Of a stretch of DNA of 64,000 nucleotides, positions 1-9,087 are shown piece after piece. This stretch comes from Streptomyces sp. ITFR-16 (GTDB taxonomy: Bacteria > Actinomycetota > Actinomycetes > Streptomycetales > Streptomycetaceae): the NCBI RefSeq assembly GCF_031844705.1, contig NZ_CP134609.1:1922001-1986000 (forward strand). Reading direction: 5' to 3'. A model generated the notes under the pieces. The model ran no database searches, was not told the DNA's origin, and saw only the letters and a list, made by a program, of their open reading frames with translations. The position numbers and the translations under genes are program-made. The number at the start of each line of letters is the position of its first letter. The first letter of the stretch is position 1.

Positions 1-337
1 GCTGCCAGTCGCAGCCACCGCACTTGCCGGGGCCGGCGAACGGGCAGGGGGCCTTCACCCGGTCCTTGGACGCCTCGATGATCTCCACCGCGTCGGCGCG
101 CAGGAAGCGCGAGCCGCTCTCGCCGTCCGTGATCCGGGCGACGACCTTCTCGCCGGGCAGGGTGTGGCGTACGAACAGGACCTGGCCCTCGGCCGTGCGG
201 GCGATGCAGTGGCCGCCGTGCGCGACCGGGCCGACCTCGACCTCGTACTCCCGGCCCACCAGCGATTCGCCGGACTGCGACTCCCCGGACTGCGTCTGCG
301 TCTCCCCGGTCTGCGGCGAAGTGGATTCGTTCTGCAT
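1..337 (-). CDS. TRAM-domain class I RNA methyltransferase (TrmA/RlmD-type), N-terminal part only
   Basis: Likely S-adenosylmethionine-dependent RNA (uracil-5-)methyltransferase. Only the first 112 residues are in the window; the catalytic domain lies beyond the left edge. After a Ser/Gln/Glu-rich lead (1-26) there is a TRAM RNA-binding domain (about 28-86), followed by cysteines C98, C106 and C109 (the last two in CGGCDW), spaced as in the [4Fe-4S] site of this family. The ATG at 337 begins just before the recognisable domain. It follows the K+ permease gene on the same strand after 153 bases, the same order as Rv2690c-Rv2689c of M. tuberculosis (recall). The rRNA or tRNA target cannot be decided from this fragment. 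Confidence 0.85.
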   Translation of the reverse strand, partial: MQNESTSPQTGETQTQSGESQSGESLVGREYEVEVGPVAHGGHCIARTAEGQVLFVRHTLPGEKVVARITDGESGSRFLRADAVEIIEASKDRVKAPCPFAGPGKCGGCDWQ

Positions 338-490
338 GAGGGGAAGGCTCCAGAGATCAAGGGGGAACGGCGAACGGCGAACGGCCGGACAACAACCTAC
401 GAGTCTACGTGGGTGTCGTACGGCCGCTTACCAGGAAGACGGGACAGAAGACGGGGCAGGGGGGAGAAGACGGGGACAGAGCGCGAGGGG

Positions 491-2539
491 TCAGCCCTTG
501 GGCGTGTGGTCCTTGGACCTGCGCTCCACCGGGCCGCGCCGCACCGAACCCGGCGCGCTCCAGTCCGCGCGCCTGCGGGCCCGCTTCTTGGCCGCCTCGG
601 AGGACTCCAGCTGGTACGGCACCGAGGTGACCATCACACCGGGGGTGAACAGGAGCCGGCCCTTGAGCCGCAGGGCGCTCTGGTTGTGCAGCAGGTGCTC
701 GTACCAGTGGCCGACGACGTACTCCGGGATGTACACGCTCACGACGTCGCGCGGGCTCTCCCGGCGCAGGCCCTTGACGTACTCGATGACCGGGCGGGTC
801 ACCTCGCGGTAGGGCGAGTCGAGGATCTTCAGCGGTACGTTGATGCCGCGCCGCTCCCAGTCCTCCTTGAGCGCCTTCGTCTCGGCCGGGTCGACGCTGA
901 TGGACAGCGCCTCCAGATGGTCCGTACGGATCAGCTTCGCGTAGGCGAGGGCCCGCAGGGTGGGGCGGTGGAGCTTGGAGACCAGGACGATCGAGTGGAC
1001 CCGCGAGGGCCGGATCGTCTCGTCCGTGGGCGCCTCGTCGGCGGCGATCTCCTCGGCGACCCGGTCGTAGTGCTTACGGATCGCGGTCATCGTGCCGTAG
1101 AAGATCACCATGCCGAGCAGGGCGACCCAGGCGCCGTGGGTGAACTTGGTGGCGAGGACGACGACGAGCACCAGACCGGTGAAGAAGGCTCCGAAGGTGT
1201 TGATCGCGCGGGAGCGGATCATGTGGCGGCGCTTGGCCTGGTCCTTCTCCACCCGCAGATGGCGGTTCCAGTGCCGGACCATGCCGGTCTGGCTCAGCGT
1301 GAAGGAGACGAACACCCCGACGATGTACAGCTGGATCAGCCGGGTCGAGTCGGCCCCGTAGATCACGACCAGCAGGATCGCGGCGCCGGCCAGCAGCACG
1401 ATGCCGTTGGAGAAGGCGAGCCGGTCGCCGCGGGTGTGCAGCTGGCGGGGCAGATAGCGGTCCTGGGCGAGGATCGAGCCGAGCAGCGGGAAGCCGTTGT
1501 ACGCGGTGTTCGCGGCCAGGAAGAGCACGAGGGCGGTGGCCGCGGCGAGGATCACGAAGAAGAACGTGCCGTCGCCGAAGACCGCGGCCGCGACCTGCGA
1601 GATGACGGGGTCCTGGACGAAGCCCGAACCGACCGGTGAGCCGTTGCTGACCAGGTCCTTCGCCGGGTTCTCGGCCATCTTGACGTCGGTGGCCATGGCC
1701 AGGCCGATGATCCCGCAGAACATGGTGACGGCCAGCAGGCCCATCATCGCCAGGGTCGTGGCGGCGTTCTTGCTCTTCGGCTTGCGGAAGGCCGGGACGC
1801 CGTTGCTGATCGCCTCGACACCGGTGAGCGCCGCACAGCCGGAGGAGAACGCGCGCAGCAGCAGGAAGACCAGGGCGAAGCCGGCCAGCCCCTGGTGCTC
1901 GGGTTTGATCGTGTAGTCGGCGGTCGGGGCGTGCATGGTGTCCCCGAGGACCAGTCCCCGGAACGCGCCCCAGGCGATCATGATGAAGACGCCGGCCACG
2001 AAGAGGTACGTGGGGATGGCGAAGAGCTTGCCCGACTCCTTGACCCCGCGCAGGTTCATCACGGTCAGCAGCACGATGGCGGCGACCGCGCAGCCCGTCT
2101 TGTGCTCGATGACGAAGGGGATCGCGGAGCCGAGGTTCTCCACCCCGGAGGCGATCGACACGGCGACGGTCAGGACGTAGTCGACCAGCAGGGCACTGGC
2201 CACGGTCAGTCCGGCCTTCGGGCCGAGGTTGGTGGTAGCGACCTCGTAGTCGCCGCCGCCGCTCGGGTACGCGTGCACGTTCTGCCGGTAGGACGCGACG
2301 ACGGTGAACATCAGGACCACGACCGCGACCGCGATCCACGGGCTGAAGTGGTAGGCCGACACGCCCGCGATGGACAGCACCAGGAGGACTTCTCCGGGTG
2401 CGTACGCCACCGAGGACAGCGGGTCGGATGCGAAGACGGGGAGGGCGATGCGCTTGGGAAGGAGGGTCTCCCCCAGCTTGTCGCTGCGCAGCGCCCGTCC
2501 GATCAGGATCCGTTTGGGCACGTCGGTCAGTTTGGACAC
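491..2539 (-). CDS. KimA-like potassium/proton symporter (APC superfamily)
   Basis: 682 residues with about 12 hydrophobic segments up to about residue 480 and then a hydrophilic cytosolic domain. It would usually be annotated amino-acid permease, but the sequence lines up well with Bacillus KimA as I remember it: SDPLSSVAYAPGE near the N-terminus, YPSGGGDYEVA, LLVDYVLTVAVSI, AFSSGCAALTGVEAISN, and a C-terminal RKHYDRV segment leading into the cytosolic domain. KimA is a high-affinity K+ importer controlled by c-di-AMP in Bacillus. Two TrkA genes lie divergently across a 388-base spacer, supporting a K+ role. Substrate is inferred from homology; an amino-acid substrate is the alternative. Confidence 0.82.
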   Translation of the reverse strand: MSKLTDVPKRILIGRALRSDKLGETLLPKRIALPVFASDPLSSVAYAPGEVLLVLSIAGVSAYHFSPWIAVAVVVLMFTVVASYRQNVHAYPSGGGDYEVATTNLGPKAGLTVASALLVDYVLTVAVSIASGVENLGSAIPFVIEHKTGCAVAAIVLLTVMNLRGVKESGKLFAIPTYLFVAGVFIMIAWGAFRGLVLGDTMHAPTADYTIKPEHQGLAGFALVFLLLRAFSSGCAALTGVEAISNGVPAFRKPKSKNAATTLAMMGLLAVTMFCGIIGLAMATDVKMAENPAKDLVSNGSPVGSGFVQDPVISQVAAAVFGDGTFFFVILAAATALVLFLAANTAYNGFPLLGSILAQDRYLPRQLHTRGDRLAFSNGIVLLAGAAILLVVIYGADSTRLIQLYIVGVFVSFTLSQTGMVRHWNRHLRVEKDQAKRRHMIRSRAINTFGAFFTGLVLVVVLATKFTHGAWVALLGMVIFYGTMTAIRKHYDRVAEEIAADEAPTDETIRPSRVHSIVLVSKLHRPTLRALAYAKLIRTDHLEALSISVDPAETKALKEDWERRGINVPLKILDSPYREVTRPVIEYVKGLRRESPRDVVSVYIPEYVVGHWYEHLLHNQSALRLKGRLLFTPGVMVTSVPYQLESSEAAKKRARRRADWSAPGSVRRGPVERRSKDHTPKG

Positions 2540-2927
2540 GCTGAGGATCGTAAGGCTTCGGTATCAGGCCTGCCCCCGCACCACCCGCGTGGCCCGCCAA
2601 TCTCCTGCACTCGGCCCGGAATGCCGCGAAATCCTTAACGCGATCCTTGCACCGGGGCCCCCGTCGGCGGCCTGTCGACGGCCGGTCCGGGGCTCGTCCG
2701 AGGCGAGTCGGCGGCCCGGCGGCACACCCCGGCCGGCGTCGTCTTTGCCACAGTGCCCCCGTGATGAGCACACTCGAATGAGGCAACGCACCCGGCGCCG
2801 CATAAGCTCATCCTGGGCAACGGGACGAACCGTTGCCCCATTGTTTGCCCGGCCAGCCGAGGAAAGAGTGTGAGCAGGGTGTTTTCGCAGGTCAGCCGGA
2901 CGACCAGGACTGCGAGGTAGGCGCAAG
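2540..2927. promoter_or_regulatory. 388-base divergent spacer between the KimA-like gene and the trkA pair
   Basis: Holds no convincing gene. It must carry the promoters for both directions. A 9-bp perfect inverted repeat, GGGCAACGG at 2815-2823 and CCGTTGCCC at 2830-2838 with a six-base loop, lies about 90 bases before the trkA start. It could be an operator or an RNA hairpin. I looked for the conserved strings of the c-di-AMP aptamer (as seen at 40972-41117) and did not find them here. Confidence 0.45.
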
Positions 2928-3596
2928 GTGCACATCGTCATCATGGGCTGCGGGCGAGTGGGAGCCGCTCTCGCGCAGACCCTGGAGCAGCAGGGGCACA
3001 CGGTCGCCGTCATCGACCAGGACCCCACGGCGTTCCGGCGGCTCGGCTCCGGCTTCGGCGGGCGTCGGGTGACCGGGGTCGGATTCGACCAGGACACCCT
3101 CCGCGAGGCGGGGATCGAGGACGCGGGCGCGTTCGCCGCGGTGAGCAGCGGTGACAACTCCAACATCATCGCGGCCCGGGTGGCGCGCGAGATGTTCGGG
3201 ATCGAGAACGTCGCGGCCAGGATCTACGACCCCCGGCGTGCCGAGGTCTACCAGCGCCTCGGCATCCCCACGGTGGCCACCGTGCGCTGGACCGCCGACC
3301 AGATGCTGCGCCGGCTGCTGCCCTCGGGCGCCGAGCCGCTGTGGCGGGACCCGAGCGGCGGTGTGCAGCTCGCCGAGGTGCACACCACCCCGTCCTGGAT
3401 CGGCCACAAGATCAGCACCCTGCAGGAGGAGACGGGCGTGCGCGTCGCCTTCCTCACCCGGTTGGGCGAGGCCATACTGCCGTCCTCGCAGACGGTGCTC
3501 CAGGAGGGCGACCTCGTTCACGTGATGATGCGTACGGACGAGATCGCAAAGGTCGAGGCGGCTTTCGCCGAGGGCCCTGAGGAGGGCGGTCACTGA
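2928..3596 (+). CDS. TrkA-family potassium uptake regulatory protein (first of pair)
   Basis: 222 residues, GTG start. An RCK_N Rossmann fold opens with the NAD(H)-binding GCGRVGAALA (residues 7-16) and an acidic residue closing the second strand (VAVIDQD); an RCK_C domain follows (about 140-215). Such soluble subunits gate K+ channels or transporters through nucleotide or c-di-AMP binding at the membrane face. It overlaps the second trkA gene by one base (TGATG), so the pair is translationally coupled and probably forms a hetero-oligomer, like CeoB/CeoC of mycobacteria (recall). No TrkH/KtrB membrane subunit is present here; the divergent KimA-like permease is the only transporter alongside. 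Confidence 0.93.
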   Translation: MHIVIMGCGRVGAALAQTLEQQGHTVAVIDQDPTAFRRLGSGFGGRRVTGVGFDQDTLREAGIEDAGAFAAVSSGDNSNIIAARVAREMFGIENVAARIYDPRRAEVYQRLGIPTVATVRWTADQMLRRLLPSGAEPLWRDPSGGVQLAEVHTTPSWIGHKISTLQEETGVRVAFLTRLGEAILPSSQTVLQEGDLVHVMMRTDEIAKVEAAFAEGPEEGGH

Positions 3597-4273
3597 TGCG
3601 TGTCGCGATTGCCGGGGCCGGAGCGGTGGGCCGTTCCATCGCCGCCGAGCTGCTGGAGAACGGGCACGAGGTGCTGCTCGTCGACAAGGCGCCGACCGCC
3701 ATCTCCGTGGAGCGGGTACCGATGGCCGAGTGGCTGCTGGCGGACGCCTGTGAGATCACCTCGCTGGACGAGGCGGCGCTGCAGCGCTGCAACGTCGTGA
3801 TCGCGGCGACCGGCGACGACAAGGTGAACCTGGTCGTCTCGCTGCTCGCCAAGACCGAGTACGGCGTGCCGCGTGTCGTCGCCCGGGTGAACAACCCGAA
3901 GAACGAGTGGCTGTTCAACGAGTCCTGGGGCGTCGACGTGGCGGTGTCCACGCCGCGTCTGATGTCGGCCCTGGTCGAGGAGGCGGTGAGTGTCGGCGAT
4001 CTGGTCCGGCTGCTGCGCTTCAGTCACGGGGACGCGAACCTGGTCGAGCTGACGCTGCCCCCGGAGTCGGCGCTGGCCGGTACGCAGGTCGGGGACGTCG
4101 CCTGGCCCGAGGACACCTCGCTGGTCACGATCATCCGCGGGCAGCGGGTGCTGACGCCGAGCGCGGAGGAGAGCCTGGAGGCCGGTGACGAGCTGCTGTT
4201 CGTGGCCGCGCAGGCGCGCGAGGAGCAGCTGGAGGACCTGCTGTCGGTACGCCGGGGCGACCCGGAGAAGTAG
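3596..4273 (+). CDS. TrkA-family potassium uptake regulatory protein (second of pair)
   Basis: 225 residues. The RCK_N domain starts at the first residue and has the dinucleotide-binding motif GAGAVGRSIA followed by VLLVDK; an RCK_C domain occupies roughly 140-218. It begins within the stop codon of the first trkA gene (TGATG) and is followed by a strong hairpin terminator at 4294-4344. Proposed role: nucleotide- or second-messenger-sensing subunit of a K+ transporter. The tandem of two unlike single-RCK proteins, rather than one long double-RCK TrkA, is the actinobacterial arrangement (recall). Confidence 0.93.
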   Translation: MRVAIAGAGAVGRSIAAELLENGHEVLLVDKAPTAISVERVPMAEWLLADACEITSLDEAALQRCNVVIAATGDDKVNLVVSLLAKTEYGVPRVVARVNNPKNEWLFNESWGVDVAVSTPRLMSALVEEAVSVGDLVRLLRFSHGDANLVELTLPPESALAGTQVGDVAWPEDTSLVTIIRGQRVLTPSAEESLEAGDELLFVAAQAREEQLEDLLSVRRGDPEK

Positions 4274-4293
4274 CCGTCAGGGACATGCGAGAC

Positions 4294-4344
4294 ATGTGAG
4301 AGGGGCCCGTGACCGTCGGCGGCGGTCACGGGCCCCTCTCACAT
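4294..4344. terminator. Bidirectional hairpin terminator between trkA pair and DUF3159 gene
   Basis: A perfect 22-bp stem (4294-4315 with 4323-4344) and a seven-base loop, TCGGCGG. It sits 20 bases after the second trkA stop and 22 bases before the stop of the convergent DUF3159 gene, so it can serve both. No T-tract follows, as is usual in Streptomyces. Confidence 0.85.
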
Positions 4345-4366
4345 GCGTACGTGGGTGCGGGTGTCC

Positions 4367-5125
4367 TCAGAACTCCCGGCTGCGGGCCGCCTCGGCGGCG
4401 GCCGCTTCCTTACGGGCCTTCTCGGCCTTCTCCTCGGCCTCCATCTCGGCGAAGACGTCGATGGGCGGCGGCGCCTTGGCGAGGAAGACCCAGGTGAGGT
4501 AGACCGCCAGCAGGAACGGCGGGATCTTCAGGGCGACCAGGACCCAGCCGAACTGGGTGGTGTCGGCCCACCAGTACAGCGGGAAGAGGATCGCGCACTT
4601 GGCCAGGAGGATGAGCCCCCAGGCGTAGCTGGCCTTGGCGTAGGCCTTCTTGCGGCCGGGGTTCCGGGTGCGCCAGGAGAGGTTCTCCTTGAACACCGGG
4701 CCCAGGATGAGGCCGATCAGCGGCAGGCCGGCGAGCGTGGTGACGAGATAGGCGAGCGCCAGGCCGAGCGTGTAGATCATGCCCGGCAGATAGAAGTCCT
4801 TGGCGTTGCCCGTCATCTTGGCGAAGACCACGCCGAAGGCCACCCCGAAGACACCGCTGAAGGCGTGCTTGACGGTGTCCCTGCGGACCAGGCGGACGAC
4901 CACGAGCACCAGCGACACGGCGACGGCCGCGATGGCCGAGTTCGTCAGGTTCTTGTCGATGGTGAAGATCGTGACGAAGAGCAGTCCGGGCAGGACTGTC
5001 TCCACCATGCCGCGGATGCCGCCGAAGGCCTCGAAGAGGGCTGCCTCGGTGACCGCCTTGGCGTCGGCCTCCTGCTGGTCGGTGGTGCGGTCCGTGTCGG
5101 ACGTCGGCTTGTCGAGAGACGTCAC
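4367..5125 (-). CDS. DUF3159 integral membrane protein
   Basis: 252 residues, GTG start. A soluble N-terminus (about 1-35) is followed by five or six hydrophobic helices and a charged, Ala/Glu/Lys-rich C-terminal helix (about 225-250). The family has no established function; it is carried next to the trkA pair in actinobacteria (Rv2693c beside ceoBC in M. tuberculosis, from recall). The start lies three bases after the stop of the OB-fold gene, so the two are one operon read leftward. A link to K+ transport or membrane homeostasis is inference from neighbourhood only. Confidence 0.88.
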   Translation of the reverse strand: MTSLDKPTSDTDRTTDQQEADAKAVTEAALFEAFGGIRGMVETVLPGLLFVTIFTIDKNLTNSAIAAVAVSLVLVVVRLVRRDTVKHAFSGVFGVAFGVVFAKMTGNAKDFYLPGMIYTLGLALAYLVTTLAGLPLIGLILGPVFKENLSWRTRNPGRKKAYAKASYAWGLILLAKCAILFPLYWWADTTQFGWVLVALKIPPFLLAVYLTWVFLAKAPPPIDVFAEMEAEEKAEKARKEAAAAEAARSREF

Positions 5126-5128
5126 CGG

Positions 5129-5545
5129 CTACTCCTTGCCGAGCGGTCGGAGTTCGTATTTGGGGTTGAACAGCACCCGGCGCCCGTGACTCATGGCGAT
5201 CCGGCCGGAGGCGATGAGCTTGCGGCCCGGCTCTATGCCCATGATGGAGCGGCGTCCGAGCCAGACCACGTCGAGCGGTGCGGTGCCGTCGAAGAGCTCC
5301 GCCTCCAGGGCGGGCACTCCGGCGCGCGGTCGCAGGGTGACCGTCCGCAAGGTACCAGTGACCTTCACGATCTGGCGGTCGGTGCACTCGGAGATCCGGG
5401 TGCACCCCGATGCCTGCGAGTCCTCCTCCAGCTCCTCGCACTCCAGGTCCTCCTGGGAGCTGGAAAGCCGGTCGAGCATCCGTCGGAAGCGCCCGGACGG
5501 CCGCTCGGCCTTCTGGGACTTCTCGAATCGAGGAACAGCACTCAT
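5129..5545 (-). CDS. OB-fold nucleic-acid-binding domain protein
   Basis: 138 residues from the ATG at 5545 (MSAVPRFEKSQ); an upstream in-frame ATG would add an Arg/Pro-rich lead of 17 residues that looks non-coding. The N-terminal 60 residues are charged (ERPSGRFRRMLDRL, then an acidic DLECEELEED stretch); the rest is a compact beta-rich OB fold (KVTGTLRTVTLRP, then LFDGTAPLDVVWLGRR). The ortholog lies beside the DUF3159 gene in mycobacteria (Rv2694c, recall). Single-stranded nucleic acid binding is predicted by fold alone. Confidence 0.85.
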   Translation of the reverse strand: MSAVPRFEKSQKAERPSGRFRRMLDRLSSSQEDLECEELEEDSQASGCTRISECTDRQIVKVTGTLRTVTLRPRAGVPALEAELFDGTAPLDVVWLGRRSIMGIEPGRKLIASGRIAMSHGRRVLFNPKYELRPLGKE

Positions 5546-5631
5546 ACCCGAAGGGTACCGGTCTCCGGGGGTCCCGGCGGGTGGCCGCCGTCTCACTCGA
5601 AAGGGTTAACCGCGTGCCCCTGCCACCGGCC

Positions 5632-6324
5632 TCAGGCACGCTCGAAGCGGTACCCCATCCCGGGCTCGGTGACGAAGTGGCGGGGGTGCGAGGGATCGGC
5701 CTCCAGCTTGCGCCGCAGCTGGGCCATGTAGACCCGCAGATAGTTGGTCTCGGTGCCGTACGAAGGACCCCAGACCTCCTGGAGCAGCTGCCGCTGGCTG
5801 ACGAGCCGGCCGCCGTTGCGGACCAGGACCTCCAGCAGATGCCACTCGGTGGGCGTGAGCCGTACGTCGCGTCCCTCGCGGTGGACCTTCTTGGCGGCGA
5901 GGTCGACGGTGAAGCCCGGCGTCTCCACGATCACGACCTCGTCGCCGCCGTCCTGGCCGACGGGCTCGGCGCGGCGCACCGAGGCCCGCAGCCGGGCCAG
6001 CAGCTCGTCCATGCCGAACGGCTTGGTCACGTAGTCGTCCGCCCCCGCGTCCAGCGCCTCGACCTTCTCGTCGGAGGAGTGGCGGGCCGACAGGACCAGG
6101 ATCGGAACCCGGGTCCAGGCACGCAGCCCCCTGATCACGTCGACCCCGTCCATGTCGGGCAGCCCGAGGTCCAGCACCACGACGTCGGGGTGGCGGGCGG
6201 CGGCGAGCTGGAGGGCGGTCGCCCCGTCGGGCGCGGCGTCCACCTCGTACCTGCGCGCCTTCAGGTTGATCACGAGGGCGCGTACGATCTGCGGCTCGTC
6301 GTCCACCACAAGCACCCGGGTCAT
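5632..6324 (-). CDS. kdpE: KdpE response regulator
   Basis: 230 residues. An N-terminal receiver domain (about 2-115) has the acidic pocket DDE (8-10), phospho-acceptor D52 in VLDLGLPDMDG and lysine in TKPFGMDELLAR. A C-terminal OmpR/PhoB winged helix (about 135-228) ends FVTEPGMGYRFERA. It is the expected activator of kdpFABC at low K+ or osmotic upshift. It is last on the leftward strand of the kdp cluster, 49 bases after kdpD, so both may be read with the transporter genes and self-amplify. Confidence 0.95.
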   Translation of the reverse strand: MTRVLVVDDEPQIVRALVINLKARRYEVDAAPDGATALQLAAARHPDVVVLDLGLPDMDGVDVIRGLRAWTRVPILVLSARHSSDEKVEALDAGADDYVTKPFGMDELLARLRASVRRAEPVGQDGGDEVVIVETPGFTVDLAAKKVHREGRDVRLTPTEWHLLEVLVRNGGRLVSQRQLLQEVWGPSYGTETNYLRVYMAQLRRKLEADPSHPRHFVTEPGMGYRFERA

Positions 6325-6373
6325 CGGGATCCTGCCTCTCTGCTGTACGTACGTCCGCGGAGCGCTCCGCGGA

Positions 6374-8917
6374 TCATGAGGTGACCCGCGCCGGCAGGCC
6401 GGGGTCGGCGGGGACGTATCCGGACGCGGCCCTGAGGGTCAGGACCATGGTGAGGCCGCCGCCCGGGGTGTCCTCGGCGTCCAGCGTGCCGCCCATGGCC
6501 TCGGCGAAGCCGCGGGCCACGGCGAGGCCCAGGCCCACCCCGGCGCCGCGCGGGGCGTCGCCGTAGCGCTGGAAGGGCTCGAAGATGCGCTCCTTGCCCT
6601 CGTCGGGGACGCCGCGCCCCCGGTCGACGACCCGGAGTTCGACGCGGGCGCCGAGGGCGCTGGCGGCCACGGTCACGCGGTCCGCCCGGGGGCTGTACTT
6701 GACGGCGTTCTCGACGATGTTGGCGACGGCCCGCTCCAGCAGCCCCGGGTCGACCGCGACCATCGGCAGCGTCTCGGGGATGTCCAGGTCGACGCTGTCC
6801 TCGGGGACCCCGCCCAGGGCCATGGGCACGACCTCGTCGAGGTCGATCTCGCGGATCAGCGGGGTGACCGTGCCGGTCTGGAGGCGGGACATGTCGAGAA
6901 GGTTGCCGACCAGGTGGTCCAGGCGGTCGGCACCGTCCTCGATGCCTTCGAGGAGCTCGGCCTCGTCGTCGTCGGACCAGGCGACGTCGTCGGAGCGCAG
7001 GGAGCTGACGGCGGCCTTGATGGCGGCCAGCGGGGTCCGCAGGTCGTGGCTGACGGCGGCCAGCAGCGCGGTCCTGATCCGGTTGCCCTCGGCGAGCCGC
7101 CGGGCCTCCTCGGCCTCGTCGACCAGGCGCTGGCGGTCCAGGACGACGGCCGCCTGGGCGGCGAAGGCGCCGAGCACCCGCCGGTCCTCGGCGGGCAGCA
7201 CCCGGCCCGACAGCGCGAGGGCCATGTGGTCGCCGACGGGCATGTCCACATCGGCGTCCTCCGGCCGGGCGACCGGGGCGGGCCCCACGCTCCCGGCGCA
7301 CGTCCACGGATCGACGTCGCTGCGCCGTTCCAGCAGGGCGACGGACTCCATGCCGAAGGTCTCGCGGACCCGGTCCAGGAGCGCGGCGAGCGTGGTCTCG
7401 CCGCGCAGCACGCTGCCGGCCAGGAACGACAGGATCTCCGACTCGGCGCGCAGCCGGGCGGCCTGGTGGGTACGGCGGGCCGCGAGGTCCACGACGGAGG
7501 CCACCGCGAGCGCCACCGCGAAGAAGATCACGATGGCGACGAAGTTCTCGGGGTCCTGCACGGTCAGGGTGTGGGTGGGCGGGGTGAACCAGTAGTTCAG
7601 GAGCATCGAGCCGACGGCGGCCGACGCGAGGGCGGGCAGCAGTCCGCCGATCAGGGCGGCGGCGACCGTCATGAACAGGAAGAGCAGGACGTCGTTGGCG
7701 AGCCCGGGGCCGCTGTCCAGGCTCTTGAGGAGCAGGGCGAGCAGGGCGGGGCCGCCCACGCCGACCGCCCAGCCCCAGATGATCCGGGCCCGGCCCAGCC
7801 GGGCGCCGCGCGCGATGGGCAGGCCCCGGCCCTTGGCGACCTCGTCGTGGGTGACGATGTGGACGTCGAGGTCGGTGCCGGACTCGCGGGCGACGGTGGC
7901 GCCGACGCCGGGTCCGTAGATGTACTGCCAGGCCTTGCGGCGGCTGGAGCCGAGGACGATCTGGGTGGCGTTGACGCCCCGGGCGAATTCGAGGAGCGCC
8001 GAGGGTATGTCGTCGCCGATGACGTGGTGGAAGGTGCCGCCCAGGTCCTCGACCAGGGTGCGCTGGACGGTCAGCTCCTTGGGCGAGGCGGACGTCAGTC
8101 CGTCGCTGCGGGCGATGTAGACGGCGAGGATCTCGCTGCCGGAGCCCTTGGCCGCCATCCGGGAGGCGCGGCGGATGAGGGTGCGGCCCTCGGGTCCGCC
8201 GGTCAGTCCGACGACGATGCGTTCGCGGGCCTGCCAGGTGGTGCGGATGTTGTGCTCGCCCCGGTACTGCTGGAGGTATTCGTCGACCCGGTCGGCGACC
8301 CAGAGGAGGGCCAGCTCGCGCAGGGCTGTGAGGTTGCCGGGGCGGAAGTAGTTGGACAGCGAGGCGTCGATCCGGTCCGGCTTGTAGATGTTGCCGTGGG
8401 CCATCCGCCGGCGCAGTGCCTGGGGCGACATGTCGACCAGTTCGAGCTGGTCGGCGCGGCGGACCACCTCGTCGGGCACCGTCTCGCGCTGGCGTACGCC
8501 GGTTATGGACTCGACGACGTCACCGAGGGACTCCAGATGCTGGATGTTGACGGTGGAGACCACGTCGATCCCGGCCTGGAGCAGTTCCTCGACGTCCTGC
8601 CAGCGCTTGGCGTTGCGGGAGCCCGGCACGTTGGTGTGCGCGAGCTCGTCCACCAGCACCACGGCCGGGGCGCGCTCCAGGACGGCGTCGATGTCCATCT
8701 CGGTCAGGACGGCGGACCGGTATTCGATCGTGCGCCGCTCGATCTGTTCGAGGCCGTCCAGCAGGGCCCCGGTGCGCGGGCGGTCGTGGTCCTCGACGAA
8801 ACCCACGACGCAGTCGGTGCCCCGCTCCACACGGCGGTGCGCCTCGGAGAGCATCGCGTACGTCTTGCCGACGCCGGGTGCCGCACCGAGGTAGATCCGA
8901 AGTTTGCCGCGCGCCAT
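6374..8917 (-). CDS. kdpD: KdpD potassium/turgor sensor histidine kinase
   Basis: 847 residues, full length for the family. In order: KdpD ATP-binding domain with Walker-type GAAPGVGKT (residues 11-19) and VDELAHTN; a universal-stress-protein domain (about 250-365); a four-helix DUF4118 membrane region (about 385-490); a GAF-like segment; a HisKA dimerisation domain with the phospho-acceptor in SHDLRTPLAAIK; and a HATPase domain with VENAVKYS and the G-box GVGLGLAVARG. The protein senses K+ and turgor and phosphorylates KdpE. Downstream of the ABC ATPase gene by 170 bases, which may hold a separate promoter. Confidence 0.96.
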   Translation of the reverse strand: MARGKLRIYLGAAPGVGKTYAMLSEAHRRVERGTDCVVGFVEDHDRPRTGALLDGLEQIERRTIEYRSAVLTEMDIDAVLERAPAVVLVDELAHTNVPGSRNAKRWQDVEELLQAGIDVVSTVNIQHLESLGDVVESITGVRQRETVPDEVVRRADQLELVDMSPQALRRRMAHGNIYKPDRIDASLSNYFRPGNLTALRELALLWVADRVDEYLQQYRGEHNIRTTWQARERIVVGLTGGPEGRTLIRRASRMAAKGSGSEILAVYIARSDGLTSASPKELTVQRTLVEDLGGTFHHVIGDDIPSALLEFARGVNATQIVLGSSRRKAWQYIYGPGVGATVARESGTDLDVHIVTHDEVAKGRGLPIARGARLGRARIIWGWAVGVGGPALLALLLKSLDSGPGLANDVLLFLFMTVAAALIGGLLPALASAAVGSMLLNYWFTPPTHTLTVQDPENFVAIVIFFAVALAVASVVDLAARRTHQAARLRAESEILSFLAGSVLRGETTLAALLDRVRETFGMESVALLERRSDVDPWTCAGSVGPAPVARPEDADVDMPVGDHMALALSGRVLPAEDRRVLGAFAAQAAVVLDRQRLVDEAEEARRLAEGNRIRTALLAAVSHDLRTPLAAIKAAVSSLRSDDVAWSDDDEAELLEGIEDGADRLDHLVGNLLDMSRLQTGTVTPLIREIDLDEVVPMALGGVPEDSVDLDIPETLPMVAVDPGLLERAVANIVENAVKYSPRADRVTVAASALGARVELRVVDRGRGVPDEGKERIFEPFQRYGDAPRGAGVGLGLAVARGFAEAMGGTLDAEDTPGGGLTMVLTLRAASGYVPADPGLPARVTS

Positions 8918-9087
8918 GGCCTCATTGTCTTTCCGGAACCGGGCCGCGTTGGCGGAAGCCGGTGGCGGCCGATGCGGCAGCCACTGTCGAAACTACCTCG
9001 TGAATTTCCGGCATATCGGGCGAGGGGTGCGGCTGGGGTCCGTATTGACGTAATTCTGATGCCCCGACCCAGGGGGCCGGGGGCGCG

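Noticed and set aside
164-1639. 491-codon frame opposite the KimA-like and methyltransferase genes
   Set aside because: Arg/Gly/Glu-rich shadow of the real genes on the other strand; high G+C gives long open antisense frames throughout this window.
2815-2838. Hairpin upstream of trkA as a c-di-AMP riboswitch
   Set aside because: The aptamer strings (GGTGAATC, GTCAGCTAACC) are missing; only a simple inverted repeat is present.
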